DNA of 64,000 bases from Acinetobacter nosocomialis (GTDB lineage Bacteria; Pseudomonadota; Gammaproteobacteria; Pseudomonadales; Moraxellaceae): positions 744,001 through 808,000 of the forward strand of contig CP107049.1 in NCBI GenBank assembly GCA_025736915.1. The letters are read 5' to 3'. The notes beneath the pieces are model-generated. The model was given only the letters and a program-made list of their open reading frames with translations. It had not been told where the DNA came from and did not search any database. Position 1 is the first letter of the stretch, and every line of letters begins with the position of its first letter. This document shows, piece after piece, positions 49,608 through 57,762 of this stretch. A program made the translations under genes and the position numbers.

Positions 49608-50130
49608 AATTTTTGGAGTTCACGATAAAAAAATTATGTTCAAAAATTTTATGTTTCTACTCATTTTCCAATTACAAAATTGATTATTTTTTAACCCAAA
49701 AACACATCATTTTCTGACCCATCTTTTTTTGCTTATATTTTTCGATTACAGCCATTTTAAAAAAATTACGCTACCCTAGTACCACTTTAGTCTAAAAAGA
49801 GCTATTTATCGCGTTTTAAGACAAGTTGAGTTGAGTCTTTTTCTATTATTTTCCCACTTCTCATAAAAAAGTGCTTTTCTGAGTCATTTCCTCACTTCAA
49901 AATCCAAAAATAACTAACCTGATTTTCCTTAAATAAATCTCGCTCTTTTTTAAGTCCAACTTTGAACTTTTTCCCTCCTGTTTTTCCAAACAATGAGTCA
50001 TTAAATTTTTAAAGATACATAAATGAACGATAAGAAAGAGTTGGGACTTTTCTTGTCTACCCACCTAACAACAGGATAAAATATAGACATAAAAAGAATG
50101 ACTCAAAATTAGACACGGAGAACAAGGTCT
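49608..50130. other. Gene-free AT-rich spacer
   Basis: About 520 bases with no convincing coding frame. It is T-rich on the plus strand and has scattered GAGTCAT or ATGACTC words (near 49880, 49993 and 50096). A promoter for the DUF962 gene should lie at its right end. No RNA gene is recognised. Confidence 0.5.
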
Positions 50131-50583
50131 ATGAAATCTATTGGTGAATGGTTTGATGAATATAGTGAAAGTCATCAAAATCCAACAAATAAAAAAATCC
50201 ACTGGGTATGCGTTCCCGCTATTTTATTTTCTATTATCGGAATCATTGCCCACTTTAGCGCCTTACTCACTGCTTTACTCATTGTACTGACTCTAATTTT
50301 CTATGCTCGACTCGATCTTGTACTTGCAGTAGCAATGGCTGCACTTCTCGTCGTGATGGCTTGGCTTATTTATGTCTTACCTGTAGGCGTGGGATTTTAT
50401 ATTGCTCTTTTTGTAATTGCTTGGATTGGACAATTTTACGGACATAAAGTTGAAGGGAAAAAACCTTCCTTCTTTAAAGATTTACAATTTTTATTGATTG
50501 GTCCAGTTTGGTGTATGGATGCGTATCTTGGAAAAATGTTGCCAAAGTGGAAAAGTCGGCAGAACAAATTGATTACTCAATAA
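50131..50583 (+). CDS. DUF962 (Mpo1/YGL010w-like) membrane protein
   Basis: A 150-residue membrane protein. WFDEYSESHQNPTNKKIHWVCVPAILFSIIG is the DUF962 start, with His residues that in yeast Mpo1 bind iron for a 2-hydroxy fatty acid dioxygenase. FYGHKVEGKKPSFFKDLQFLLIGPVW is the conserved C-terminal part. Four membrane helices are expected. The bacterial role is unclear. Confidence 0.87.
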   Translation: MKSIGEWFDEYSESHQNPTNKKIHWVCVPAILFSIIGIIAHFSALLTALLIVLTLIFYARLDLVLAVAMAALLVVMAWLIYVLPVGVGFYIALFVIAWIGQFYGHKVEGKKPSFFKDLQFLLIGPVWCMDAYLGKMLPKWKSRQNKLITQ

Positions 50584-50621
50584 TTTATTAAAAAGCTGAA
50601 TCTTTTAGATTCAGCTTAAAT

Positions 50622-50939
50622 TTACTGATTTATTAGAAAATTTATAAAATAGAAAAATGCTAGGCTGAGCAGAACACTGGGCAAAACTTTTTTTAAATAG
50701 AAAGCAACTACAATACAAAATACTGTCGCATATAAATATGGATTATCTAAAATCCCTCTCAATTCATTTCTTTCAAAAAAGATTACCGGTATACAAATAG
50801 CACTCAATAAACAAGGTGCTGAATAATTCAGCATTTTATTCATAAGTACTGGTAATTTTACTTTTACATTAGGTTCTAAAAAATAATAACGATTAAAAAA
50901 GACAATTACTGCCACACCTAAAATCATGAACCATGACAT
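50622..50939 (-). CDS. azlD: AzlD-like branched-chain amino acid transport protein
   Basis: A 105-residue protein with four hydrophobic segments (MSWFMILGVAVIVFFNRYYF, YSAPCLLSAICIPVIF), the AzlD family layout. It is the small partner of AzlC, encoded one base upstream, in an exporter of branched-chain amino acids. Confidence 0.85.
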   Translation of the reverse strand: MSWFMILGVAVIVFFNRYYFLEPNVKVKLPVLMNKMLNYSAPCLLSAICIPVIFFERNELRGILDNPYLYATVFCIVVAFYLKKVLPSVLLSLAFFYFINFLINQ

Positions 50940-50940
50940 T

Positions 50941-51657
50941 TCATTTCTCTCCCACTCTATTTTCTACAACAACGGCAATAAGCATTCCCAATAAACCAGA
51001 AATCAGAATGGCGCCTTCAATGTGAAAAAATTTGAGAACAAAACCACTAACACAAGTTGTTAAAACTCCTGCTATGACAGGTTTTCCTTTACACATAGGA
51101 ACAATCATGGCCACAAAAATAGCAACAATCGAAAAGTCTAAGTGATAAGACAATAAATTAGGAATCGCCGTAGCCAATAAAATTCCAACTAGACTAAAAA
51201 TTACCCAGAATAAATAAAAACTTATACCGGCCCCTAATAAATAGTGGGGGTGTCTTTTTTCGTTCGGAGCACTTAGCGCAAATAATTCATCTGTTAATAG
51301 AAAGCCTAAACTTAATCGTTTGGGTAAAGACAAAATAGAAATATCATTTCTTAAAGTTAATGCATAAATAAAATGCTGTGCAGTAAGAAAGAAAATCGTG
51401 ATATAGATCGTTAATAATGATGCACCTTCCATCACCATACTCAAACTGACCAATTGTGCAGCACCAGCAAACACAATTCCTGACATTGCTAATGCTTTAT
51501 AAAATGATAAACCTGCATGAATTGCCATTGAACCAGCCAAAATAGCCCACGGAATAACCGAAATAGATAATGGCAATATATCTACCGCCCCTCGTAAAAA
51601 AAGATACGAAGGTTGGTTTTTAGAAAATCTAATAGATTGATTTAAACGAGTATTCAT
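50941..51657 (-). CDS. azlC: AzlC family branched-chain amino acid exporter
   Basis: A 238-residue membrane protein with LPLSISVIPWAILAGSMAIHAGLSFYKALAMSGIVFAGAAQL, the AzlC signature, and LSLGFLLTDELFAL. It forms the exporter with AzlD. The divergent-looking AraC gene upstream (same strand, 94-base gap) is its likely regulator. Confidence 0.88.
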   Translation of the reverse strand: MNTRLNQSIRFSKNQPSYLFLRGAVDILPLSISVIPWAILAGSMAIHAGLSFYKALAMSGIVFAGAAQLVSLSMVMEGASLLTIYITIFFLTAQHFIYALTLRNDISILSLPKRLSLGFLLTDELFALSAPNEKRHPHYLLGAGISFYLFWVIFSLVGILLATAIPNLLSYHLDFSIVAIFVAMIVPMCKGKPVIAGVLTTCVSGFVLKFFHIEGAILISGLLGMLIAVVVENRVGEK

Positions 51658-51751
51658 CTCTAGACATCTATAACATTAAATATTTATAGATTTTCTTCTA
51701 TGTAGGTTAGCTTCTCTTGAACAAAATTGCGTTTAGAAATGAAAATAAATT

Positions 51752-52576
51752 TTAGTGATTAAGACTAGCTACATACTGGGTAGGTGTAACGCCCATCGCC
51801 TTTTTAAAGTGACGGTTAAAATGACTTTGATCAGAAAATCCGCATTGCTGTGCAACCATTACAATTTGAATACCCTGTTTTAATAGCTGCCTCGCCTTTT
51901 GCAAACGTGCCTGCACTAACCATGCATGAGGTGGTAAACCCACATGTTTTTTAAATTGCCTTAAAAAATGCCAAGCACTTAATCCGACCATGTCAGCCAG
52001 TTCCTGCAAAGAAAAATTCTTTTCAGGCATATCTGCCAACAAATCTTTAACCTTTAAGACTTTCGAATAAGCTTCTGGTAGCTCACAAAAGGTATGTCTC
52101 GACTTCCCATGACGCATCATCAAACATGCTAATGTTGATAAATACATGGTTTCTTTAAGCAAAAAATTATCTTTTTGTTCTAATAAATCAAATAATAAGC
52201 AAAGTTGTTGAGATAATCCCAAATCTTGAATAACTGCTTGAGGGAACCAAGGTGCACCATGAAAATTTTCAAAAAAATCCTGACTCACTTCAGCGAGCAT
52301 TTCCGGTGTAGGGTAAATTGCCCGATAGCGCCAACCCGAATCGACAGCAGATGAACCTGTGTGGATTTCATCTGCGTTCACCAAAATAATGTCACCTTTA
52401 GGAGCAACATGTAGTTGACCAGTCCTAAAAAAAGACTGCGCACCTTCTTCAATCACACCAATACAATACCCTTCATGGGTATGCTTTGAAAATTGCGTTT
52501 GGTGATAATGTGCTTTTAATAGTTCTAAACCGCCCAACTCTCGCAAATGCAAGTAGTCAGCCTGTTCCTGGTGCAT
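51752..52576 (-). CDS. AraC family transcriptional regulator
   Basis: A 274-residue regulator. The N-terminal cupin (HYHQTQFSKHTHEGYCIGVIEEGAQSFFR) senses a ligand. The C-terminal pair of helix-turn-helix motifs spans about residues 165-270 (FSLQELADMVGLSAWHFLRQFKKHVGLPPHAWL, IVMVAQQCGFSDQSHFNRHFKKAMGVTPTQY). This type is often found beside azlCD and probably controls it. Confidence 0.9.
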   Translation of the reverse strand: MHQEQADYLHLRELGGLELLKAHYHQTQFSKHTHEGYCIGVIEEGAQSFFRTGQLHVAPKGDIILVNADEIHTGSSAVDSGWRYRAIYPTPEMLAEVSQDFFENFHGAPWFPQAVIQDLGLSQQLCLLFDLLEQKDNFLLKETMYLSTLACLMMRHGKSRHTFCELPEAYSKVLKVKDLLADMPEKNFSLQELADMVGLSAWHFLRQFKKHVGLPPHAWLVQARLQKARQLLKQGIQIVMVAQQCGFSDQSHFNRHFKKAMGVTPTQYVASLNH

Positions 52577-52673
52577 ATATACATCTCATCTATTTATCTG
52601 AAAAAAACATAACATGTTTTAAAAAGATGCATAGAACAAAATTGCTGTTGGGCCGAAATGAATACCCCTTTTT

Positions 52674-53156
52674 CTATTGGTAAATACGTCCATTATGTTT
52701 CAACCAGCCATTCTCATGACGGTTTTGTGGATCATGATGCGTCCAATGCAATACACCACCTTTCTCGTTATATTCATATTCACCATTAAATTCGACTATA
52801 TCCCCTTTATGCAAATCGTCAATTTTTGGTGCTAAATCAATATTATGAGCCACTAAAATTGAAAGGCCATTTTTTAATACAAGAATAAATTTCTGATGTT
52901 TTGTCCCGTCATTATCTTCTCTTAAAATTGCTTTTACTCGACCACTTCCCTGCACTTGAACATTACTTTGTCTGCGGTCATAGGCAGTTTTTATAGTATC
53001 TATCCCATCATTTGAAAACGTAGTTTCAGTATGCTGAGTTACAGGACTTGATGATGGCGATTGATTTTTTTTATGCCCAGATAAATCTAGACCAAAATAT
53101 GCAGCAATCAATAAAACAATAATGCCGCCAATACTCAAATTTTTTTTATTTGTCAT
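52674..53156 (-). CDS. DUF3465 family exported protein
   Basis: A 160-residue protein with an N-terminal membrane anchor or signal (LSIGGIIVLLIAAYFGLDL) and a DUF3465 domain: VQGSGRVKAILREDNDGTKHQKFILVLKNG, HNIDLAPKIDDLHKGDIVEFNGEYEYNEKGGVLHWTHHDP. The fold is probably an OB-type barrel in the periplasm. The function is unknown. It is upstream of the AraC gene on the same strand. Confidence 0.85.
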   Translation of the reverse strand: MTNKKNLSIGGIIVLLIAAYFGLDLSGHKKNQSPSSSPVTQHTETTFSNDGIDTIKTAYDRRQSNVQVQGSGRVKAILREDNDGTKHQKFILVLKNGLSILVAHNIDLAPKIDDLHKGDIVEFNGEYEYNEKGGVLHWTHHDPQNRHENGWLKHNGRIYQ

Positions 53157-53182
53157 CTTTATATTCCGATTTCAATAGGGAT

Positions 53183-53209
53183 AAAAAAAGCCCCATAGGG
53201 GCTTTTTTT
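53183..53209. terminator. Bidirectional intrinsic terminator after tsf
   Basis: AAAAAAAGCCCC, AT(A) loop, GGGGCTTTTTTT, directly downstream of tsf. Confidence 0.9.
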
Positions 53210-53222
53210 ATTGTGATACGAA

Positions 53223-54098
53223 TTACTTCGCAGCAGCTTGAGCAGCAGCAACTTCTTCAGCGAAGCTCATTTCTGCTTTTTTCTCGATACCTTCACCAAC
53301 TTCGAAACGTACGAAGTTAGCAACAGTTGTACCAGTCGCTTTTAATACGTCAGCAACTTTTTTGTCGTTGTCGATAACGTACATTTGACGATCAAGAGCA
53401 ACTTCGTTTAAGTATTTCTCAACAGAACCAGTTACCATTTTCTCAACGATGTTCGCTGGCTTACCAGATTCTAACGCTTTCGCTTCAGCAATTTCTTTCT
53501 CTTTAGCGATAAGGTCAGCTGGAACAGCTTCAGCGCTTACTGCTACTGGGTTGAATGCAGCAACGTGCATTGCAATACCTTTACCAGTGTCAGCATCACC
53601 TGTGTAAGAAACTACAACACCGATTTTTAAACCGTGTTTGTAGATAGCCAAGTTTTCGCCTTCAACGATTTTCGCGCGACGAACTTGGATGTTTTCACCG
53701 ATTTTTTGAACAAGCGCAATACGAGCTTCTTCAACTGATTGGCCATCAGCCAATTTTAATTCAGCGATTTTAGCAGCATCAGTTTCGCCAGCAGCTAAAG
53801 CAGCAGCAGCAACTGCGTGTGCAAAGTTAGAGAAGTTTTCGTCTTTAGCAACGAAGTCAGTTTGACAGTTTACTTCAACTAAGATCGCTTTCTTACCGTC
53901 TTGAACGATAGTGATTGCACCGTCAGCAGCAATGTTGCCAGCTTTTTTAGCAGCTTTAGCTTGACCAGATTTACGAAGGTTATCAATAGCAAGTTCGATG
54001 TCACCGTTCGCTTCTGTTAATGCTTTTTTGCATTCCATCATTGCAAGACCAGTACGGTCACGTAATTCTTTTACCATGCTTGCAGTAATTGCAGTCAT
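53223..54098 (-). CDS. tsf: Translation elongation factor Ts
   Basis: A 291-residue EF-Ts, the nucleotide exchange factor of EF-Tu. Characteristic sequences are VKELRDRTGLAMMECKKALTEANGDIELAIDNLRKSG and the TDFVAKDENF motif that contacts EF-Tu. It lies downstream of rpsB, with a hairpin between, the near-universal arrangement. Confidence 0.98.
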   Translation of the reverse strand: MTAITASMVKELRDRTGLAMMECKKALTEANGDIELAIDNLRKSGQAKAAKKAGNIAADGAITIVQDGKKAILVEVNCQTDFVAKDENFSNFAHAVAAAALAAGETDAAKIAELKLADGQSVEEARIALVQKIGENIQVRRAKIVEGENLAIYKHGLKIGVVVSYTGDADTGKGIAMHVAAFNPVAVSAEAVPADLIAKEKEIAEAKALESGKPANIVEKMVTGSVEKYLNEVALDRQMYVIDNDKKVADVLKATGTTVANFVRFEVGEGIEKKAEMSFAEEVAAAQAAAK

Positions 54099-54135
54099 GT
54101 TGATCTCCTAAAATCGGTAGAAAATAAATCTGTTC

Positions 54136-54169
54136 AACAAAAACGGCCCAAAGAAACTCTGGGCCGTTT
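54136..54169 (-). terminator. Hairpin between rpsB and tsf
   Basis: AAACGGCCCA, nine-base loop, TGGGCCGTTT with T-run read leftward. It may act as a partial terminator that sets the rpsB to tsf ratio. Confidence 0.8.
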
Positions 54170-54237
54170 GCACTCTCGACGCTTAATTTGCCACCATTAC
54201 ATGTCGCAAAAATGACAAGCCTGCGTCAAAAAACGCA

Positions 54238-54990
54238 TTAAGCCTCAGAAGCGTCTTTCGCAGCGTCATCGCCTTTTGCTTGAGCGTTCGCTTGAGATTG
54301 AGCGTATTCTTTACCAGCAAGAATTGCGTCAGCCATAGCTGAAGCATATAAAGTTACTGCACGGATCGCATCATCGTTACCAGGAATAACGTAATCAACG
54401 TTATCTGGGTTAGAGTTTGTATCAACGATACCGATAACTGGAATACCTAAGTTCTTAGCTTCTTTAATTGCAATCGCTTCGTGATCAACGTCGATTACAA
54501 ATAATGCGTCAGGTAAACCACCCATGTTTTTAACGCCGCCTAAAGAGCGCTCAAGTTTTTCCATCTCACGAGTACGTTCTAAAGCTTCACGTTTAGTAAG
54601 CTTAGCAAAAGTACCGTCTTGAGATTGAGTTTGAAGATCTTTTAAACGGTTGATAGATTGGCGAAGTGTTTTCCAGTTCGTCAACATACCACCTAACCAA
54701 CGGTGGTCTACATATGGTTGACCAGCGCGTTGAGCTTGTTCACGGATGATGTTAGAAGCAGCACGTTTTGTACCAACGAACAAAACTTTGTTCTTTTTGC
54801 TTGCTAATTGGTTAGCGAAGTTCAAAGCATCATTTAACGCAGGAACAGTGTGCTCAAGGTTGATGATGTGAATTTTGTTGCGCGCGCCAAAAATGTATTG
54901 ACGCATTTTTGGGTTCCAGAAACGAGTTTGGTGACCAAAGTGCGCACCTGCTTGAAGAAGGTCGCGCATGCTTACGTTGTAATCTGCCAT
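54238..54990 (-). CDS. rpsB: 30S ribosomal protein S2
   Basis: A 250-residue S2. The ATG at 54990 ([29 protein letters not shown]) is the conserved start; a longer in-frame extension overlaps the regulatory leader. [24 protein letters not shown] and [36 protein letters not shown] are diagnostic. S2 joins the small subunit last. Confidence 0.98.
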
Positions 54991-55026
54991 TTTCTTTACC
55001 TTAAAAGTTGGGTTAGGCCTCCATAT

Positions 55027-55085
55027 ATCCGCATTCTCCACCTTTTTACGGGCACCCAGAGTAATGTGACGATATATGTGCGGAT
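55027..55085 (-). promoter_or_regulatory. Probable rpsB leader RNA (S2 autoregulation)
   Basis: In the rpsB 5' leader, ATCCGCA (complement at 55079-55085) pairs with TGCGGAT (complement at 55027-55033), enclosing a possible inner hairpin. Gammaproteobacterial rpsB leaders carry a conserved structure by which S2 represses rpsB-tsf; this is a candidate. Confidence 0.5.
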
Positions 55086-55200
55086 TTTTTACTCCATCTA
55101 TCAAAATTCTTCGTAAAAGATATTCACGAAAAGCATTTGATAAAATGGGCGGCTATTTATACCATATACACTTATAAATTACCAAAAGTTTTTAGAGATC

Positions 55201-56025
55201 ATGAACAGTACTTATACAGCTCCACGTCGATTAATCAAAACTCCAGATGAAATTGAAAAAATGCGCATTGCAGGACGACTGGCGGCTGAAGTTCTAGAGA
55301 TGATCAAGCCGTATATTAAGGCCGGTGTAAGCACACTCGAGCTTGATACGATTTGTCGTAATCATATTGAAAATGTACAGCATGCTATTCCGGCTTGCGT
55401 AGGTTACGGTGGTGCTCCAGGACGCCCTGCTTTTCAACACTCTATCTGTACTTCGGTTAACCATGTTGTATGTCATGGTATTCCATCTGAAAATAAAATC
55501 TTAAAAAACGGTGACATCCTTAATATTGATGTAACCGTAATTAAAGACGGCTATCACGGTGACACGAACATGATGTACATCGTGGGTGGTGAGACTTCTA
55601 TTTTGGCAAACCGTTTATGTAAAGTTGCTCAAGAAGCAATGTATCGTGGAATGGCTACAGTTAAAGATGGTTCATATTTAGGTGACATTGGCCACGCAAT
55701 CCAAAAATATGTTGAGTCAGAACGTTTTAGCGTAGTACGTGAATATTGCGGTCACGGTATTGGTACTGTGTTCCATGACGAACCTCAAGTATTGCACTAT
55801 GGACAACCTGGTACAGGCATGCGCTTAGAAGCAGGTATGACTTTTACGATTGAACCAATGGTCAATGCTGGTGTATGGCAAACCAAATTACTTGGTGACA
55901 AATGGACTGTTGTAACCAAAGACCATAAACTCTCAGCTCAATATGAACATACTATTTTGGTCACTCAAACAGGTATTGAAGTGTTAACCGCTCGTCCTGA
56001 AGAAGACCTCTCACGCTTCAATTAA
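55201..56025 (+). CDS. map: Methionine aminopeptidase, type I
   Basis: A 274-residue enzyme that removes the initiator Met. Metal ligands are visible in DVTVIKDGYHGDTN (two Asp), CGHGIGTVFHDEP (His), FTIEPMVNAG (Glu) and QYEHTILVT (Glu). It diverges from rpsB, a common arrangement, and ends at a hairpin. Confidence 0.97.
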   Translation: MNSTYTAPRRLIKTPDEIEKMRIAGRLAAEVLEMIKPYIKAGVSTLELDTICRNHIENVQHAIPACVGYGGAPGRPAFQHSICTSVNHVVCHGIPSENKILKNGDILNIDVTVIKDGYHGDTNMMYIVGGETSILANRLCKVAQEAMYRGMATVKDGSYLGDIGHAIQKYVESERFSVVREYCGHGIGTVFHDEPQVLHYGQPGTGMRLEAGMTFTIEPMVNAGVWQTKLLGDKWTVVTKDHKLSAQYEHTILVTQTGIEVLTARPEEDLSRFN

Positions 56026-56043
56026 TAATTTAATTAAATTTAA

Positions 56044-56070
56044 TAAAAGGCTACTTTATGTAGCCTTTTA
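56044..56070. terminator. Intrinsic terminator after map
   Basis: TAAAAGGCTAC, loop TTTAT, GTAGCCTTTTA, then T-run. Confidence 0.88.
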
Positions 56071-56231
56071 TTTTTTATTTCGTACTTTTTATTAATAAAT
56101 CTTTCCAAATATAAACAAATATTTCAAAAACATTACAATTATTAATTTTTATTACACAATCATTTTAATAAAACACGTTATGGTGGGCTCAATAAAAATC
56201 AGTAAACAAATGTCCGGACATGGAGTCCTTT

Positions 56232-57350
56232 ATGATGAAAAAGTCATTATTTTGTATGACAGCTGCCTTTTTTGCTCTGCCTACAGTCACTTTCGCTGCT
56301 TCACCCTATTTTAGTTTAAAAGATGGTGATGGTTTCAAACGTTTTTCGGTCTCGGCTGGTTGGCTCCATGCTATGCCTCAAGGCTCAGGAAATCCTGTTA
56401 ATATCAATACTAGCGTTGCAGAAGGTACAACATCTAAAGTTGGAGATGTATCTACAAAAGCCGTTTTAGATGCAATCGATCAAAGTAAAACTTCAGGAAA
56501 ATTCTGGTATAGCACTATTAGCCTTCTTGATAAGTTTACAGACACTCTTCCCTCATCACTTGCAGGTACAGCAGAAGTTAATGGTCTTTCTCAATGGCAA
56601 CAACAAAGTTCTGGCTTAGAAGCTGCTGATGTTGATACTGTTGGCCTTATGTTTAACTACAACTTTACGGACAATTTATCTTTAGAAATTAAAGGCGGTA
56701 TTCCTCCTAAAGTAGATATTAATGGAAAAGGTAATATTTACGCTCCCCTTTCTGGAAAAGCGACTCCACTAAAAGATGGATCTTCAATTGGAGAAATCAT
56801 AGGAGGTGGAATTTCCGGGGCGGGTGGAGATATTCCTTTAAAACAAGATCTTCATATTACTGATCTTTCTCAAGGGGGTAAGGCTGCGACTGCACGTGCA
56901 TGGTTACCAGCAGTTGAACTACACTATCAATTTGGTAAATCTGGGGTAAATAAATTCCGCCCATATGTAGGTGCTGGGGTCATGTATGCCTATTTTAATG
57001 ATTTAAAAATGAATTCTGGTATTGAAGCAGATTTAATTCAAGCGGGACACATGATCCAGAATATCCATGATAATAAGGCAGGTGCAGCATTAGATCGCAA
57101 AACATCTTCAGCAAATCCTATTGTGAAACTAGAAGCGACTGATACTTTTGCACCTATTGTTACTGTCGGTGCAACTTATGACTTTAACCCAAACTGGTTT
57201 GCTGTTGGTTCCGTTTCTTATTCAAAAATGAATAGTGAAGCAAAAATTTATGTTACTGACCAAAATACAGGTAAAGAGCTCATTAAAGCGAATACCAAAA
57301 TTGATATTGATCCACTCATTACCTATGTAGGCGTAGGTTACCGCTTCTAA
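56232..57350 (+). CDS. Large OmpW-family outer membrane protein
   Basis: A 372-residue protein with signal peptide MMKKSLFCMTAAFFALPTVTFAA. C-terminal strands RPYVGAGVMYAYF, APIVTVGATYDFNPNWFAVGSVSYSKM and the terminal aromatic YVGVGYRF mark an OmpW-like eight-strand barrel. OmpW is usually about 200 residues; here extra Gly/Ala-rich sequence fills loops at about 40-110 and 160-215 and again near 260-300. GGAG lies before ATG 56232, next to the palindrome TGTCCGGACA (56211-56220). It probably forms a small hydrophobic channel. Confidence 0.82.
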   Translation: MMKKSLFCMTAAFFALPTVTFAASPYFSLKDGDGFKRFSVSAGWLHAMPQGSGNPVNINTSVAEGTTSKVGDVSTKAVLDAIDQSKTSGKFWYSTISLLDKFTDTLPSSLAGTAEVNGLSQWQQQSSGLEAADVDTVGLMFNYNFTDNLSLEIKGGIPPKVDINGKGNIYAPLSGKATPLKDGSSIGEIIGGGISGAGGDIPLKQDLHITDLSQGGKAATARAWLPAVELHYQFGKSGVNKFRPYVGAGVMYAYFNDLKMNSGIEADLIQAGHMIQNIHDNKAGAALDRKTSSANPIVKLEATDTFAPIVTVGATYDFNPNWFAVGSVSYSKMNSEAKIYVTDQNTGKELIKANTKIDIDPLITYVGVGYRF

Positions 57351-57365
57351 TTTTTAAAAGAATCC

Positions 57366-57404
57366 AAGCTATAAAAGCTTTGCTGAAGCTTTTATAGCTT
57401 TTTT
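57366..57404. terminator. Long perfect hairpin terminator after the OmpW-like gene
   Basis: AAGCTATAAAAGCTT and its exact complement form a 15-bp stem around TGCTG, followed by T-run. Confidence 0.88.
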
Positions 57405-57606
57405 ATTAAGCAGACTAAGCCTGCTTCTTTTTAAACCAATATGCTAAAAAAATGAGCACTTTTTATGAAAGCTCTAGCAATATTTAGCTTCTATCATTCT
57501 TATTAGCATTTTTCGTTTCATACTTATTTTATGATTCATTTTCTTAACCTCTAACTAATTTAATAAAATTAAAAACTAAGGTTTTCCTTTTAGTAAAAAT
57601 TATTTT

Positions 57607-57623
57607 TTGGCACGTCCTTTGCT
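57607..57623 (+). promoter_or_regulatory. Sigma54 promoter of the nitrate porter gene
   Basis: TTGGCACGTCCTTTGCT matches the -24/-12 consensus TTGGCAC-N5-TTGC, with GG at 57609-57610 and GC at 57621-57622 exactly ten bases apart. Transcription would start near 57634, 129 bases before the narK-type start codon. Confidence 0.82.
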
Positions 57624-57638
57624 TTATTTACAGCATGA

Positions 57639-57685
57639 TGAATCAATGGCGATTCAATGGATAAACCAAGACGGCCAATGACGTC
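57639..57685 (+). promoter_or_regulatory. Candidate ANTAR-binding leader hairpins
   Basis: Just after the expected transcript start, TGAATC pairs with GATTCA around the hexaloop AATGGC (57645-57650). A second, weaker hairpin around 57670-57685 holds AATGAC in its loop. ANTAR antiterminators such as NasR or NasT bind paired hairpins whose hexaloops have A at position 1 and G at position 4, true of both words. Confidence 0.5.
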
Positions 57686-57762
57686 CGCTCTGATCGGTAT
57701 GCAGATAGACAATTTATTTTGTCATGCAAATTAAAATTTCGTTCAGTTCAGGGGGACGGCGT

